DNA of 64,000 nt, from assembly GCA_013397435.1 (NCBI GenBank), contig VZRG01000006.1, positions 930,001 to 994,000 of the forward strand. The letters run 5' to 3'. Position numbers and translations under genes: made by a program. The notes under the pieces were generated by a model, which had not been told where the DNA came from, searched no databases, and saw only the letters and a list, made by a program, of their open reading frames with translations. Numbering within the stretch: the stretch's first letter is position 1; the number at the start of each line of letters is the position of its first letter. This stretch comes from Erythrocercus mccallii (Eukaryota; Chordata; Aves; Passeriformes; Dicruridae). Shown here one piece after another: positions 13,238 through 25,179 of the stretch.

Positions 13238-14776
13238 AACTAATGAAGATGTTAATTACAGAAGATTTGTATTACAAGTTATAACCACAGTGTTCCTTTT
13301 CATTCGGCATTTAGCAAGTTGTACTTAATGGGAGCATTATTTTTCCCACTTAAATAAGAAAAAATACTTTTATCATACACTAAACTCCACAGGCAGCTCC
13401 CAGAAGTTAGACCCCATGCAAGAAAACACCATACATAAATGCCCAAGGGTATGTTTAAAAGGAACACTGGAAAATTTCAGGGTGAAAAGCCTTGTCAGTT
13501 CCTGCCAGCAGCCCCAACATTCAAAAACAGTAATATACCAGTGCACACGAGGGAGGAAGAAAATAATTGATAAGGAGACAAGGCTAAATAAACAATCCAA
13601 TAGGCTTCATACAGTCTGCATGGGGGTCAACTGGTTTACAACCAGCTTTCCGGAAGGATGATGACAAAGCCTCAACTCCTGCTGAGGTTGCCTTGGAGCT
13701 GAGAATCTGTGTACAAGGAACCATGTGGAAAAGTACTGAACAACTCTTAGGCCCTGCTCTTTTGACAGTCACATTCACTGAATTCAAGGGATGTTTTGCC
13801 TGAGTAGATTTTGACCCCCAGAAAACTATTTGGACCCTCATCTGAAAAGCTCTAACTCAAGTGAGTAGCTCTGTCAAGTACATTGGCATTACCTGCAGGA
13901 AGGGATTGCAGAATGCCTCAGAGGACTTAAACTAGACAAGAAGATTTCAGCAGTAGCAGCAAAAATCTAGACCAGTACATTCCTAATGAGAGCTACATTT
14001 TTCTCTGAGGGTCATGAGGTTTATGAGAGAAAAAGAAAGAGGGGGAAAACTTTTTTTAAGGGAAAAATGTTTTCTTTGACAAAAGGAAGAAGCGTTAGAC
14101 AGTTTCAATGCCCAAAGAAAATAGTGATTAAGTTAGACTAACTTCAGCTGCACAAAATTAGCTGTTAGGTTTTAATTCCAGAATTTTATATCCTGACATT
14201 GCACCTTTCAGAAATAAAGGATTAGTTATAGCAAGGAGAGTGAGAATGAAATTCAGTTAAGTTTAAAATGTCCTTAGGTAAGAATTTAGGTTCTGTATCC
14301 CTTATTCCAATCTGATTGAAGTCACATTTATGAAGTAAACTTCAAATCCCACTGAAGTTAGTAAGAGGCATTTCAGCAATTTAGATGGGCACTAGATCAG
14401 GTTCCCTTGTTATAACAGAGAAAAAAAATATTAAAACAGTGAAAAAATATCTACAGAGTGTCCTTTCTTAAGAGAGTCCTGTAGTTATAACAGTTGCCTG
14501 GTACGGTACCATTGGTACCAACAAGAAATATTCACAGGAATAAATGAAGTACAGATTCATTACCACATGTCATTATTCTTCTCTTCCCTTGCTCTTCAGG
14601 ATCTCAGGTGCCCTCCATTCTGAGATGGGGAGAGCAAAAGTACCTGGTAAGCAAGTGCATACAAACTTGTTGTGTTCTGGAGCATCAACTCTGCAAAATT
14701 TATTTTACTGAGGCACTGCCCAGAACAAACAGGTAAAATTCCTTACACACTGTCTAAAAAAACCCAGTATTTTTAT

Positions 14777-14815
14777 CATATATATGTGTGTGTGATATAT
14801 ATATATATATATAAA
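14777..14815. repeat. TG/AT dinucleotide microsatellite
   Basis: (TA)n, (TG)n and (AT)n runs adjoin in about 38 bp. They lie in the probable HGF 3'UTR and are likely length-polymorphic. Confidence 0.8.
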
Positions 14816-15991
14816 AATCACAGTCTTCTGCACAGCAGAAGTTTATAACTAAAATATTTTAGGATTTGATTTTTTTAGATAGACATAACAAAATGCCTGC
14901 AAATATAATACAGTGAGCACATAACAATTCTTAGAATACAAAGAGTGAACATGGAATTGTATATTTTATCCATATTCTACTTGTGGCTGAGAACAAAACT
15001 CACTTGGAGTTTTTTAAAAGTCTTTCTTAAAAATGTAATCCTTTCAATAAGATATGGTCAGTATATACTTAGTACGAATACACTCTTCACCTACACGACA
15101 ATAATGAAGTGTAAATACAACAGACTAAGTCCTGCCCTCTTCAGGGCTGATAAGTAAGAGAGGCCAAAGGGAGCACAAAGCCTTCAGAGGTGGCCAAAAT
15201 AGGTTGAGACAGACTGTCTGCAGAGCATCCACAACCTTGAATCTGCTGTACAGAGAAGTCACATCTTGTTCAAAGAGACTACATCAGGAGGAATTTCAGA
15301 AGCTCTGCTTGCTGAAAGACTTCTTCCTATGTGCCAGTAGAATCTGCTGGATATGCGGCACAAATCTCAGCAAGCCAAGCCACTTAAGCATGGGCTGAAA
15401 CTCATCCCAGCTCACCAGATGTAAGCATACTTGAGTCCCATTGAAGTCAAAGTGCACTGCTGAAGAAAATTTGGTGAGTCAAGACGAGGCCTATCTCCCA
15501 AGACATCTCCCCTGAAGTGGTCACTTTCTGACAGGGCAGAACTCAACCCTGCATCTTCTGCATGAGATGTCCTTTTGTATGTCTACACCATGGGGTCAGC
15601 CTCATGGCTATGCAGTTAGATATGATACACAGGCCAAACACTACTGGAAACATTTACAATTTACACAGTCACAAGTGAAGCAACAGTGCTGTTACTTATG
15701 CAATTACATGTACAGTAGTAAAACTAACAATTGCATATATGTCATATCAATTTTCCAGAAATTAAAGGGTAATCAGTGCCATCTATAACAAAATATTTGT
15801 ACAATATTTCCAAACATAAATCTAAATGCCTACAGAACAACAAGAACTTTTCATAGATCATGATTTTTTGTTCCCTTTCCCTGCCATCATAAAGCAAAAA
15901 GATTGTCCGATGCATAGGCAGGAAACAAGTCAATAAACTATTGGTGATGTTGTCTATATTAAATAAAAGATCATACTAATCTCTGTAATTG

Positions 15992-15997
15992 TTTATT
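15992..15997 (-). terminator. Candidate proximal polyadenylation signal AATAAA
   Basis: The first canonical AATAAA hexamer on the minus strand after the HGF stop codon, about 1.06 kb downstream. It would suit a short HGF mRNA. Context beyond the hexamer is only weakly T/G-rich. Confidence 0.35.
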
Positions 15998-17058
15998 ATC
16001 CTGAAACTAATTATACAGAGGATAGAATTTTGTCCAAATCTAGTGAAGGTTTCATTAAAGTTCTCAAATCTCTGAAAAGTTATTAATGTATAATTTACTT
16101 TTCCCAGTCTTAAGTCTCTCAGCCACGTGCTAGATTCAACTGTTCTTTTTCTTGCTGTAAATGCAGAGTTTCATGAATCTGCATGAATCGAACCAACCGA
16201 ATTTTTAATACTTGTCTGCTTAGAAAGATCTGGGCATATCTGATTTATATTTCTTTTAACGCCCAAAATCTTCCAATAGCTATTCAGGATTACTTTTTCA
16301 AGCTGTATGAGATGCTGTCTTTAGCATTGTAAAGCCACAGTTATTTTGGGGTCAAACTTTAAAGAAATTATCAATAGCTTGCTAATGAAAATGGAGTTCG
16401 AGATACCTGTTAGAGGACCACATATACAGTGAAGGAATCAAGTGTAGAACTAGAGTCTGTAAGCACTGTGTAAAAGAAAGTGGTAGTGACTTCTACGAGA
16501 CCTCTGCTTATGGCAGTCTTGTCAAAGTCCATCAATAATGAAAAGATTACTTACTAAAGATATTATTTTTTAATAAAATACTGAAATTTTTGACCTCTTA
16601 TAAGGGGGACAGAGAAATATGATCATAAATGCTGTCCTTGACAGATGCATATATCTCTCAGTAGGGCTTTTGTTACATATGGAGAGAAATATATGGATCA
16701 GAGAAAGAATAAGATGTGTTAAGTAGAACTATAACTTGTTTCTCCTTCTAAGATAATCTGAAGAGCAGCATTAAGGAAGTCATATGATCTATTTCTACAA
16801 AACCATTTATCATCCAGTAATGTCTTTGTAAAATTGTTTATCCATTCAAGTATCTTCAGGAGATATGTCACCATACTTGCATATACTGTAAGTCACTCCA
16901 ACATTTATAAAACAACACTGGTAGACAAAAACACCAAAAACACCCATAAATATTAAAAGAAGCTCAACAAGTATCAAGTACTTAAAAAATTGTTGATCTT
17001 TACATTACACATTAATTACATGCTGTCCAAAACCTTTCAATGGGAGTTGTTGACATTT

Positions 17059-17229
17059 TCAGGGTTTTCTGTAGGTCATCATAATCTTGTGTATCCACCG
17101 GGAATAATAGGAGACCCGAACAAAAATCCCAGGGCGATTTCGAATGGCACATCCACGGCCAGGAACAATGACACCAATTACTATCTTCAGCCTGTTTTGT
17201 TCACAAACCAAAGGACCACCGTAATCTCT
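17059..17229 (-). CDS. HGF: HGF exon 18 coding part: protease-like C-terminus and stop
   Basis: This 171-nt coding part encodes residues 646-701 plus TGA. It starts cctag|AGA GAT TAC and reads R-D-Y-G-G-P-L-V-C-E-Q, then VIGVIVPGRGCAIRNRPGIF and WIHKIMMTYRKP-stop. Tyr648 replaces the catalytic serine, the second HGF pseudo-protease hallmark. The residue before Asp is Arg646, where trypsin-like enzymes and human HGF have Gly. VPGRGC, part of the MET contact surface, is intact. The C-terminus is two residues shorter than human (which ends KVPQS). The beta chain totals 234 residues. Confidence 0.97.
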   Translation of the reverse strand, partial: RDYGGPLVCEQNRLKIVIGVIVPGRGCAIRNRPGIFVRVSYYSRWIHKIMMTYRKP

Positions 17230-19314
17230 CTAGGAAAAAAATAAACAGCATGAGTGTCACTTAAAATGCCTCAAGACAGAGCTCCCACCTGTCTACTACT
17301 GAATGGTTTCTTTTGGGAATGACAGGATACACCAGGCAATAGTGTTCTTGCCATACGACATAAACTAGCGTCCAATATATTTTTTTTCATAACCAGAACT
17401 TATGAGAAACAATGCAGAGTTGGCCTCTGGCCTTTTGTTCCTTTCCATGCAAATTAAGCCCTGTGATCCATCTTTACATGTCATTCTAGTGACTTCAGAC
17501 TACCAGATTTTATTCACCTCTTTCAGCTACCTGCAAGCCTAAAATTTATGTGAATATAAATCAGATGAGCAGAATGTGAGTTGACAGATAAACATTTTTG
17601 TTACGATGACAGGCTTTGCATCAAACACTACTGGCAAAGTCAGGTTAGTATCTTTCTTTCAGTCAATCATCTTGCAAGGTCCAAGGATGAGAGTCGGTAT
17701 GTACTAATAGGCAGGGGGAATAACAAACATAAGAAAAGATTGTATTTTTTAAGTGTTATTTTGAGACATAACTTGTTAAAATGATATTTTTTGTTATACT
17801 GCATGAAAGAGACATCTATAGGCTAGTTAATGCCTTCTACAAAAATTTGGAGTACCACCCACAGAGATCAAAGTTAGATACAATCACACAGATCTGGGAC
17901 TTGAACATAGGCGCTGCAGTTTCTACCCAGGCTGAAGGTAGAATGGACCCAGCAAACTCGTTGCAAAACTAGACAGCAAATGCTCATATCAGATAGTGAG
18001 TCATTGTTTCAAAAAATGAAAGCTGACAATTAGCATTTCATTCTCTCTGGATCACCAGAGAAACAACAATGCTTGACCTTTATTTGGTTTGGGATTTTTT
18101 CTGACTGACGGCAGACTAGTTCCCACATGAACAATGAACTATGTCAGCGTCATCAGGGCAGCTCATAAAACATTTTCAGGACTGGAGTCTCACCTGCCAA
18201 TCTGATTTTGTTTCTCTGCCTGTTCTCTGCTGAGGAAAGTAGCTTCAAAGGAGAATTTAGGGAGCAGGAAACTGCTCAGTGATTAAGACTGATTGCTGAT
18301 ATTAATTCATTCCATTTCTTCTTGCAGGGGAAAACAAAGTGCAGGATCCCCAGCAGACTTCCATGCAGATGTTTCATTTATAAGCCTTGACAAGTCTAAG
18401 ACCTCATTTACAATTAAGTATTTTATTTTGAAGAAAATACTTTGCAACAAAAAATGATCCCATCGATCTTAACAACAAAAGGAGGAGGCCTCAGCTTTAT
18501 GAAGATGACCTCTCTTCCCCATGGTTTGGTAGAATCCTTGGGTAGGGAAAATTTTGCTATATGGTTAACATTAGTATTAGGGAATCAACAATTCTATTCC
18601 AGATAATAAACATTTAATAATGTTGATGACTTCCCTCCTTCTATATATCTGCAGTCAGATTTTACACAACGACAACAAAAATTGTATTTTCCTGTAATAA
18701 ATTATTTACAGCTTTTCTCTTCGGATGTCTTTTCTCCATCATCTTTTGCTAAGCAAAAAAAACTGTACCAAACTATACGATCACTGAAATAGTTGTCCTG
18801 TCCTCATCAATGTGTTGCTCAGGCTCAGGAGACCAAAATGCTCCAGCCTCCTGACTCATAAAAATCCCAGTACAGTTTTGGATAATTCTCCTTCCTTCAT
18901 ATCAACTCTGTTGAGTACTGGCAGTTATGTATTTTTGCAAGGAATACCTTATCTAATTAAGAAGGTAAGTTATCTCCAGCCTTTGATTTCTACTCAATCA
19001 AAACACACAGCTATTGCTGCCACAGAATCCATCTTTGTCCTTAGTACAGAGAACACAAGTATGTCTCAGTCCAATGAAGTGTTTTAGTATATGAGTATAT
19101 ATAAGATTTCTGTAAACCTTTCAGTGGTGTGGTAGCACAATAAAATTGAAGTAATTTCTGCACTCTGACATAAAATAGAACACTTGTAACACAAATCATT
19201 TTCCAATGCAAAAGTTTAGTGCAATGAGAATAATTATAAAAACCTCCAGTAATTTTTTGTGGGGGGGAAAAATAGGCAGGGTCCTATAAATGTATTAGGA
19301 AATGCAATATTTAC
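17230..19314 (-). other. HGF: HGF intron 17
   Basis: A 2.1-kb intron before the last exon. AT-rich and unique; no other exon, repeat family or RNA gene was seen. Confidence 0.85.
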
Positions 19315-19460
19315 CTCACAAGGCCCAGCACCTATGGTTTCAGCCACAGCACAGATTTCAGACTCGTTCACAGTAATCTTCCCTTTGAGATATTGGTTGC
19401 ATTTCTCATTTCCCAAAATAAACAGGTTTGCTACTTGGAGAAGGCCATCATAATTAACTA
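19315..19460 (-). CDS. HGF: HGF exon 17: protease-like domain
   Basis: This 146-nt exon encodes residues 597-645 from ttgtag|TAGTTAAT to CCT TGT GAG|gtaaat. It reads LVNYDGLLQVANLFILGNEK then CNQYLKGK, the sequon N628-E-S and EICAVAETIGAGPCE. The acceptor is doubled (TAG TAG). The first AG gives Gly-Leu-Val-Asn, like the human Gly-Leu-Ile-Asn; the second (start at 19,457) would give Gly-Phe-Asn and delete one residue. The first is chosen because it matches the family. Confidence 0.95.
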
Positions 19461-21330
19461 CTACAATTGAAAATAAAATAAAATAAAATAAATGTATTTT
19501 AGGGGAAAAAAGTGTTTCAAGATACAGTCTAGATAAACTTACTAATATAATTTCTGCTTTTGTACTTTCTCTCCAAAACTCACATTTTTGTCTATCCCCA
19601 CTGTTATCATGCTTATGTATTTTGGATTTCTTATATTTTCTGCAAATGGGATTTTCCAGACATTTGTTTGGTTTTCATGGCTGCTCAGTTCTCTGAGAAT
19701 ATCTGAGTAAGCTTTTAACACTAGAATAGAGGGCTGGGTAATTGGGCTTCCTCTACAGCTCACTACCAGCTTGCCCAGTCATCAAAGAAATCAGAAAAAG
19801 GGCCTGAAAATGTTATCACTCCCATCAGTGGAGGGAAGATTTTGCTCCCTGCCTTAAAAATGAGTTAATGTGTAACAGTGTCTGCCATGGCCTAAGGAAG
19901 GACGTGTGACATGAAAAATACTGTAGTAGAGCGGAGTTTTTCTCATTCTGTGCTGGCTCAGCTACCCTGAATGACTTCGTGCCTGCAAGGGCAGAGCCGC
20001 AGCCTTGCGCAATCTCCATTCACCAGAGTGAAGGTCAGGAAGCAGGAGCCCTGTGGAGCTTACTCTTGTTCTACATGTCGAAAGACAAGCCTATGCAAGC
20101 TGCAAAGATAAATAAAGAGTCTAGACCTGCCTATTCTCTGCACAGCCATCAAAAGAAAATGCCAAACTTGCCCTCCACTGACTTAGCCTGTTTTCTTGAA
20201 AAGAAATGGATGTAATACTTCTTCTTTCTCTGACCAGGATTCTGTGAGGATTATAATAAGTAGTGCAAAAAATATAGTACAAAGTCCTTGGATGACAGAT
20301 GTTATGTATTTACTGTATTACATAACTCCACAACATTGCAATTTCTTTATCAGTTCTCTTAAGCTAAGCTTTCCTGTGATTCTGTACTGTGCTCCAGCCT
20401 GATGTCCCTGTCCTCCAGACAGCCAATGCCCCCAGAGGATGGTTAATATGGACATGCTGGGAACATCAAAAACAGTCATTTGGGAAAGGGCTGGTACAAA
20501 TTAATTGCCACCCACAAAGAAATGGCAGAGTAGTGGCTACAAGGAAGACAGCCTCAGAATTCCAGCCTAGCTTCTGCTCTGCTTCCAGGACAGTGTGAGT
20601 ATATTGCTGCTGCTTACTCAGGGTTTGTGGCAAAACAACATTTGAGCACAGTAAATATTGGAGTAATTATTGTCAACTGGCAGCTATTAACTTTTTATCA
20701 ACACATAATTAGTCAGATATAGCATTTACTAGACTAAATAAATGTCTGTTCTGCCACATATTTGTATTTTCTTCACACAAAATTGTGTTTAATAAACATT
20801 AGAAAGGTTGCAAAGTCAAGTAGTCAAAAGATAGGAAATGCCAGACTTAGGGTTGCCTGTACATCCCTAGTTCACTGTTATTATGTATGTTAATAAGGTC
20901 TTTGATTACATGTTTCTGTATTAGTTTTTTCACAAGGGTCTGCTTTGGATTACAGAAAGAGACTGCTCAAGTAGATGAACAAAAATTTGTCAAAAAACTG
21001 TTAAGATTCTGCAGATCAATTTTGTTTGGTTTATTTTTAACATGTAGATAGGTATTTTTCTCTAATTCACTCCTTGAAATGTTTGAATCATTTTGCTTGT
21101 CCCTGAAACAACAACAACAACAAAAAAGGAGAGACTAGTGGAAAATATTTCATTTAAATTAACTTGGATAAAAGGCTTAAATTACAAAATTAGAAAAAAC
21201 ACCAACTCTATTTTTTAACAAGAAGTGTTGGACAACTGTGGCATCAGGCAATACCCGCAGTCTCACCTATAATGACAAGAGGAAGTAAGTTGTCAACGTA
21301 TTCATTTAGTTTTTAAAAATAGTTTCTTAC
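19461..21330 (-). other. HGF: HGF intron 16
   Basis: A 1.9-kb intron ending in the doubled acceptor TAGTAG. It contains an AAAAT repeat right at its 3' end (19,471-19,493) and an AAC repeat near 21,107-21,125. Confidence 0.85.
19471..19493. repeat. AAAAT simple repeat next to exon 17 acceptor
   Basis: About four AAAAT units on the plus strand (ATTTT on the HGF strand), directly upstream of the exon 17 acceptor. They supply the T-rich part of its polypyrimidine region. Confidence 0.7.
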
Positions 21331-21437
21331 ATCCAGTGTATCCCCATCCATAAACACTGCAGCTGGTCTTCTCTGGAATGGTACATCCAGAAATGGGCAA
21401 TCGGATTATTTCTACAAAATTTGTCAATATAGCAGGT
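21331..21437 (-). CDS. HGF: HGF exon 16: protease-like domain, central segment
   Basis: This 107-nt exon encodes residues 561-597 from tttcag|A CCT to ACT GGA T|gtaaga. It reads PAILTNFVEIIRLPISGC then TIPEKTSCSVYGWGYTG. The Cys in SGC is the beta-chain partner of the interchain disulfide in HGF, and the YGWGYTG loop carries a tyrosine in the MET-binding face known from human structures. The leucine codon is split T|TA onto exon 17. Confidence 0.97.
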
Positions 21438-22109
21438 CTGAAAAGAGAAAAAAAATGATGGATATAATGGATTTTATTTAACCTTCTAAAATGTATTTTT
21501 AAAATTACATTAAATCTATTATAGACCACAGCAATTAAAAACTGTGCCAATTCTTTTCCTTTAATTTTCTGTCTTCAAAGAATATGATGGATTCTTCTAC
21601 CTATTTTTTGTACTACAGCTGCCAACTGTCAAAAAATTCTTGAAATGCTGTCACCACTTTTATGCTATTTAACTTGGGTTTTAATCTCAAAAGTAAGTAG
21701 TGATGGCATTTCATTTGGATATATAGGTTTGTTAATGTGGAGAAATTTTGAAAGCTTATATATACACAAGGATCTCAGCTACAATCTGGTGCTCATTCTA
21801 TAAATTAAAACCATACACTAGTCCACTACTTTGTGGGTTTTCTTTAAACCTCCCAACAAACCTAAACATGGTTAAGAGGAAGAATAATGCAGGTATGATT
21901 TCACAGGAGTAACATCTGTTTTTTGAGTAACGTTGATGGACCTGCATTTCTGCGTATACCAAGTAAAGTTTCTTTCAGTTGGAAGTTTACCCCACGGAGA
22001 CAGCATCTGTAGTATCGGAGATAACACAACAATGAACTAGCAAATGTCACTTAGGAAGAATCTCAACCAGCAGATCAAAGTCCCAGAATTCACGATAACA
22101 GCCACTAAC
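21438..22109 (-). other. HGF: HGF intron 15
   Basis: A 672-bp intron beginning with the less common donor gttagt and ending tttcag. Nothing else notable. Confidence 0.85.
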
Positions 22110-22256
22110 CTGCTAAGTTTCAGTAAGACCAAATCTGACCCTGCAGGGCCATACACCAACTGGGAGATATTCCGGACTTGTCTGCGCTTCTCCTCTCCCT
22201 TTCCTTTGATATTATGGACTCCAAGCAGGGCTTTGTAGTCTTTCAAATCTTTGTAC
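22110..22256 (-). CDS. HGF: HGF exon 15: protease-like domain, Asp-position segment
   Basis: This 147-nt exon encodes residues 512-561 from catttag|GTACAAAGAT to CTT AGC AG|gttagt. The sequence reads R-Y-K-D-L-K-D-Y, two residues longer than the R-D-L-K-D-Y I recall for human. The only AG before GATTTG that keeps the frame is the one used here. VHNIKGKGEEKRRQV, the sequon N541-I-S and QLVYGPAGSDLVLLKL follow. Asp553 is the conserved catalytic-Asp position. Confidence 0.95.
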
Positions 22257-22850
22257 CTAAATGAGGCAAAGTTGGTTATGATTTTTCTGACTGAAAGCAA
22301 AATAACTAAAAACTCTGTTTAATATGATTATGCTGGAAGATCTTAACTAATGCTCCATAGCAGAAATGGCTTCATGTTGCCAACTGCTATTCCAAAATCA
22401 ACATGCTTGGATGTAAGGTTTTGGCCTGAAGCCATTACATAATTTTATCTTTAACTGTTACTAAAATCTATTTTTTTTTTTCATAATAGTATCCAAACAT
22501 TTAAATCCTTGGACACTATGAACCTTTGAACTTCTTTAGATTTACCCACTTTTTCTATTTTATTTTGTCCAGTTAAGCAGAAGCATGAGCTTATTCTGAT
22601 AAAGAGGCATTGTCTAACCATGACACTTGGAAAATATATTTATGCTTCTATGTAAAACAGCCAGGGCTATTTAGATTTACAGCAATAATAACAGAAAATA
22701 CCAAGGTCCCATATGCCTTTTATATCAGAAAAGCAGTGTTAAAAGCCAAACAGGAGGAAAAATTGCTGCATTCAAGTTGAAGAAGAGTCGTGCTGATAAG
22801 TTCCTGAAAATAGATGTATTTTAATATTGCAAAGTTACAGACTACTGTAC
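22257..22850 (-). other. HGF: HGF intron 14
   Basis: A 594-bp intron from CG|gtacag to catttag. Its 3' end determines the two extra codons of exon 15. A short T-run lies near 22,475. Confidence 0.85.
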
Positions 22851-22925
22851 CGAGAAGGGAAACACTGCCTTGCTGTAAGAACCCACTCTTCTTTTATCAA
22901 AGTACCACCACAGATATGCTTATTC
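22851..22925 (-). CDS. HGF: HGF exon 14: protease-like domain, His-position segment
   Basis: This 75-nt exon encodes residues 487-512 from tccag|G AAT to CCT TCT CG|gtacag. It reads NKHICGGTLIKEEWVLTARQ then CFPS. The position that is the catalytic histidine in trypsin-like proteases (TAxHC) is Gln507, as expected for HGF, and is one of two catalytic-triad losses that make the domain a receptor ligand and not an enzyme. It is missed by ORF scanning because there is no ATG. Confidence 0.97.
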
Positions 22926-23202
22926 CTGGAGGAAAAAAAGAAAAGAAAAAAGGTTAAAACCCCCCTAAAACACTAGTATTAGTTTCTACATAAGCAAAAA
23001 ATTTAAAGAGTGTTTTTCTCCCCACGCATGTTTGCTGGTGAAAAGCGGCAGAATGACAACATGCAGAAACTTGTCTCTGTCCCTTTGCTCTACAGTTTCA
23101 ACACTTACAGTAACATAACTGCAGAGCTTTACTCCAATGTGCAAAAAAACAGAAAGAAAGATGAATTCAGTTACTCTGTTCATTGAGTGGTTTCATTTTT
23201 AT

Positions 23203-23243
23203 AATAAGACACACAAATAAGACACTTATTTGTAATAAGACAC
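23203..23243. repeat. AATAAGACAC triplicate with short hairpin
   Basis: The decamer AATAAGACAC occurs three times (23,203, 23,216, 23,234). Within it CAAATAAG and CTTATTTG form perfect 8-bp arms around a 3-base loop (23,214-23,232). Confidence 0.7.
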
Positions 23244-23257
23244 CTAATTTAAAATGT

Positions 23258-23276
23258 AAAAAAAAAAAAAAAAAAA
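23258..23276. repeat. Poly(A) run
   Basis: A homopolymer of about 19 A on the plus strand, followed by GGGG. Confidence 0.85.
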
Positions 23277-25145
23277 GGGGCCAATTCTTTGTAACAGGAA
23301 CTGGACTGAAACTTTCAAGCAAGTCCCCAAACTGCCACCAGATGTAAACAACATTTAGTCATTATTCATGTAAGTATTATTCAAAGCATTGACCTCAAAG
23401 TGGAGAGTTCCTATTTGATTACAAGCCCTAGGAGATTTGTGTCCCCACATACTTCAGTTGGAAACAATCTGCAGTGTATGACATCCTACATGTGATTATA
23501 GAAAACCTGAAGCATAATATATCAAGTAAAATTAAAGCAATTAAGCATGACAGTTCTTTAAAAAAAATTACTGTGGAATGTAGATTAATTAGTTTCCTTC
23601 TTTGTGCCTCCAAAATCACATTTATTTTCTGTAGCTCCTTGGAAAGTGAATCAGAATTGTCAGCAATTTGGGAAAAGCTTAAAATCTCACAATTTATAAA
23701 TTCAAATCACACAAATGTTCAAAGCTTTGCAAAGAACTACTGGATGGATACCAGATTATATATGGACTTCACAGACAGCAGGAAAACACAGAGCTTTGAC
23801 TTTTATTATTTTTTAAACATATTTTGGTTGAGGAGCAAAATATCTGGTCTAAAAGGCTGTAGGTTCTAGCTTGTTTTATTATAAAAATATTACATTCAGG
23901 AGTGTAACTATTTTCTTCCATGCTATGTTTGCATCACTTATTACATTACACGGAATTTGATCATCTGCGTTAGGAGATTCTTTAGTACACCTAGAAAGGT
24001 TAATTCCTCATTTAAATATGGGGAAAATTTAGAGCTGGTTCCATGAAAGAGACTAAATGTGTTTAAATACACTTAAATACACTTGGTTGCAGAATCTAAA
24101 TTTCATTGATCAATTTAAGATTTAGAGGTGGTTTTTGGTTACCAAATATGAATAGTTTCTAAGTTTCACTAGGCCTTCACCATTCAGACACAGTAATTCC
24201 ATTTTGGAGTGTACAGTTAGGTTTTCTTGCAGAAAGGTCAGAAGTCATCAAGATTTTGTTTCAGACAATATTATATTTGCTTCCTTGGTAACAATGCAAA
24301 ATAAAACTACATTTTTATGCCCACATGTAATACTTCAAGATATATTTTGCTGCTGAACTGTTCCAGGAATCCCTTATTCATAAAAGGATCTGCAATCATT
24401 TAAGCCCACATGTTTCATAGAATTTTATTGCATAGTAGAAAATCCAGGTTCAGCTACCCTAACAATAGCTATTTAAATTTTAGTCACCCAGATGTAATTC
24501 ACCTTACCTGCCTAAAAGCTCATCAAATATCAAGGCTACTTTTAAAGTAGTGCAGAGATTAACTTTTCCAGGGAGTGATGTAGCCCACCTATCTGGTTAC
24601 TTAGTCTAGGAATATAATGATCTTCCTCTAGAAATGTCTTTCTGAACCACCCAGTGCACTCCCAAAAAGGCTGGGATCTGATGGATCTCATAAAATGCAA
24701 AGGTTACCAGGGATTGGAAACCCCCCCAACCTGAACTTCTCTAGCAATGAAGAGATGTAGAGAATATATTTTTTATCTTTTTCTTTACTTCCATTTTTCA
24801 ATTAATACCTCTTTTACAACATAGTTTTAAAAGAGATGATGAACCATAAGCTAATAGAATTAAGCTTTACTTTAGTCTGGCCCAGCAGACAAAAGACTTT
24901 TCATTTTTTCGATAGAAGATCCAGAGCTGATGCATGAGCTACATCCTGTTATAAATTAATGATTCACACTTCTAGATGATGAGTTATGAACCAAAGCAAA
25001 GAACATAGGAAACTGCCATTCTGTGTTCTGGCCTTTATACAGCAGCAAAGATCTGCCATAATGTAATACATGTGTTATACACAAGTTAGACACATCAGGG
25101 TCTTGTTTTACCCTGACGTGTAAAAAAAGGATTTCCTTATAGCTT

Positions 25146-25179
25146 TTGTTTATTTATTTATTTATTTATTTATTTATTA
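25146..25179. repeat. TTTA tetranucleotide microsatellite
   Basis: About eight near-perfect units in intron 13. Confidence 0.85.

Larger units (their letters stand above)
13187..17058 (-). other. HGF: Probable HGF 3' untranslated region
   Basis: The region downstream of the TGA has no exon-like sequence. On the minus strand AATAAA occurs at 15,997-15,992, 14,704-14,699, 13,237-13,232 and 13,192-13,187. HGF in mammals makes mRNAs of about 6 kb and 3 kb. The first signal would give a 3'UTR near 1.1 kb, and the closely spaced last pair one near 3.85 kb, enough for a 6-kb mRNA. The end point is inferred only; no GT-rich downstream element is convincing. A TG/AT dinucleotide run lies at 14,777-14,815. 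Confidence 0.45.

Noticed and set aside
14492..14522. GGTACGGTACC...GGTACC palindromes
   Set aside because: Short and isolated; no site or element recognised.
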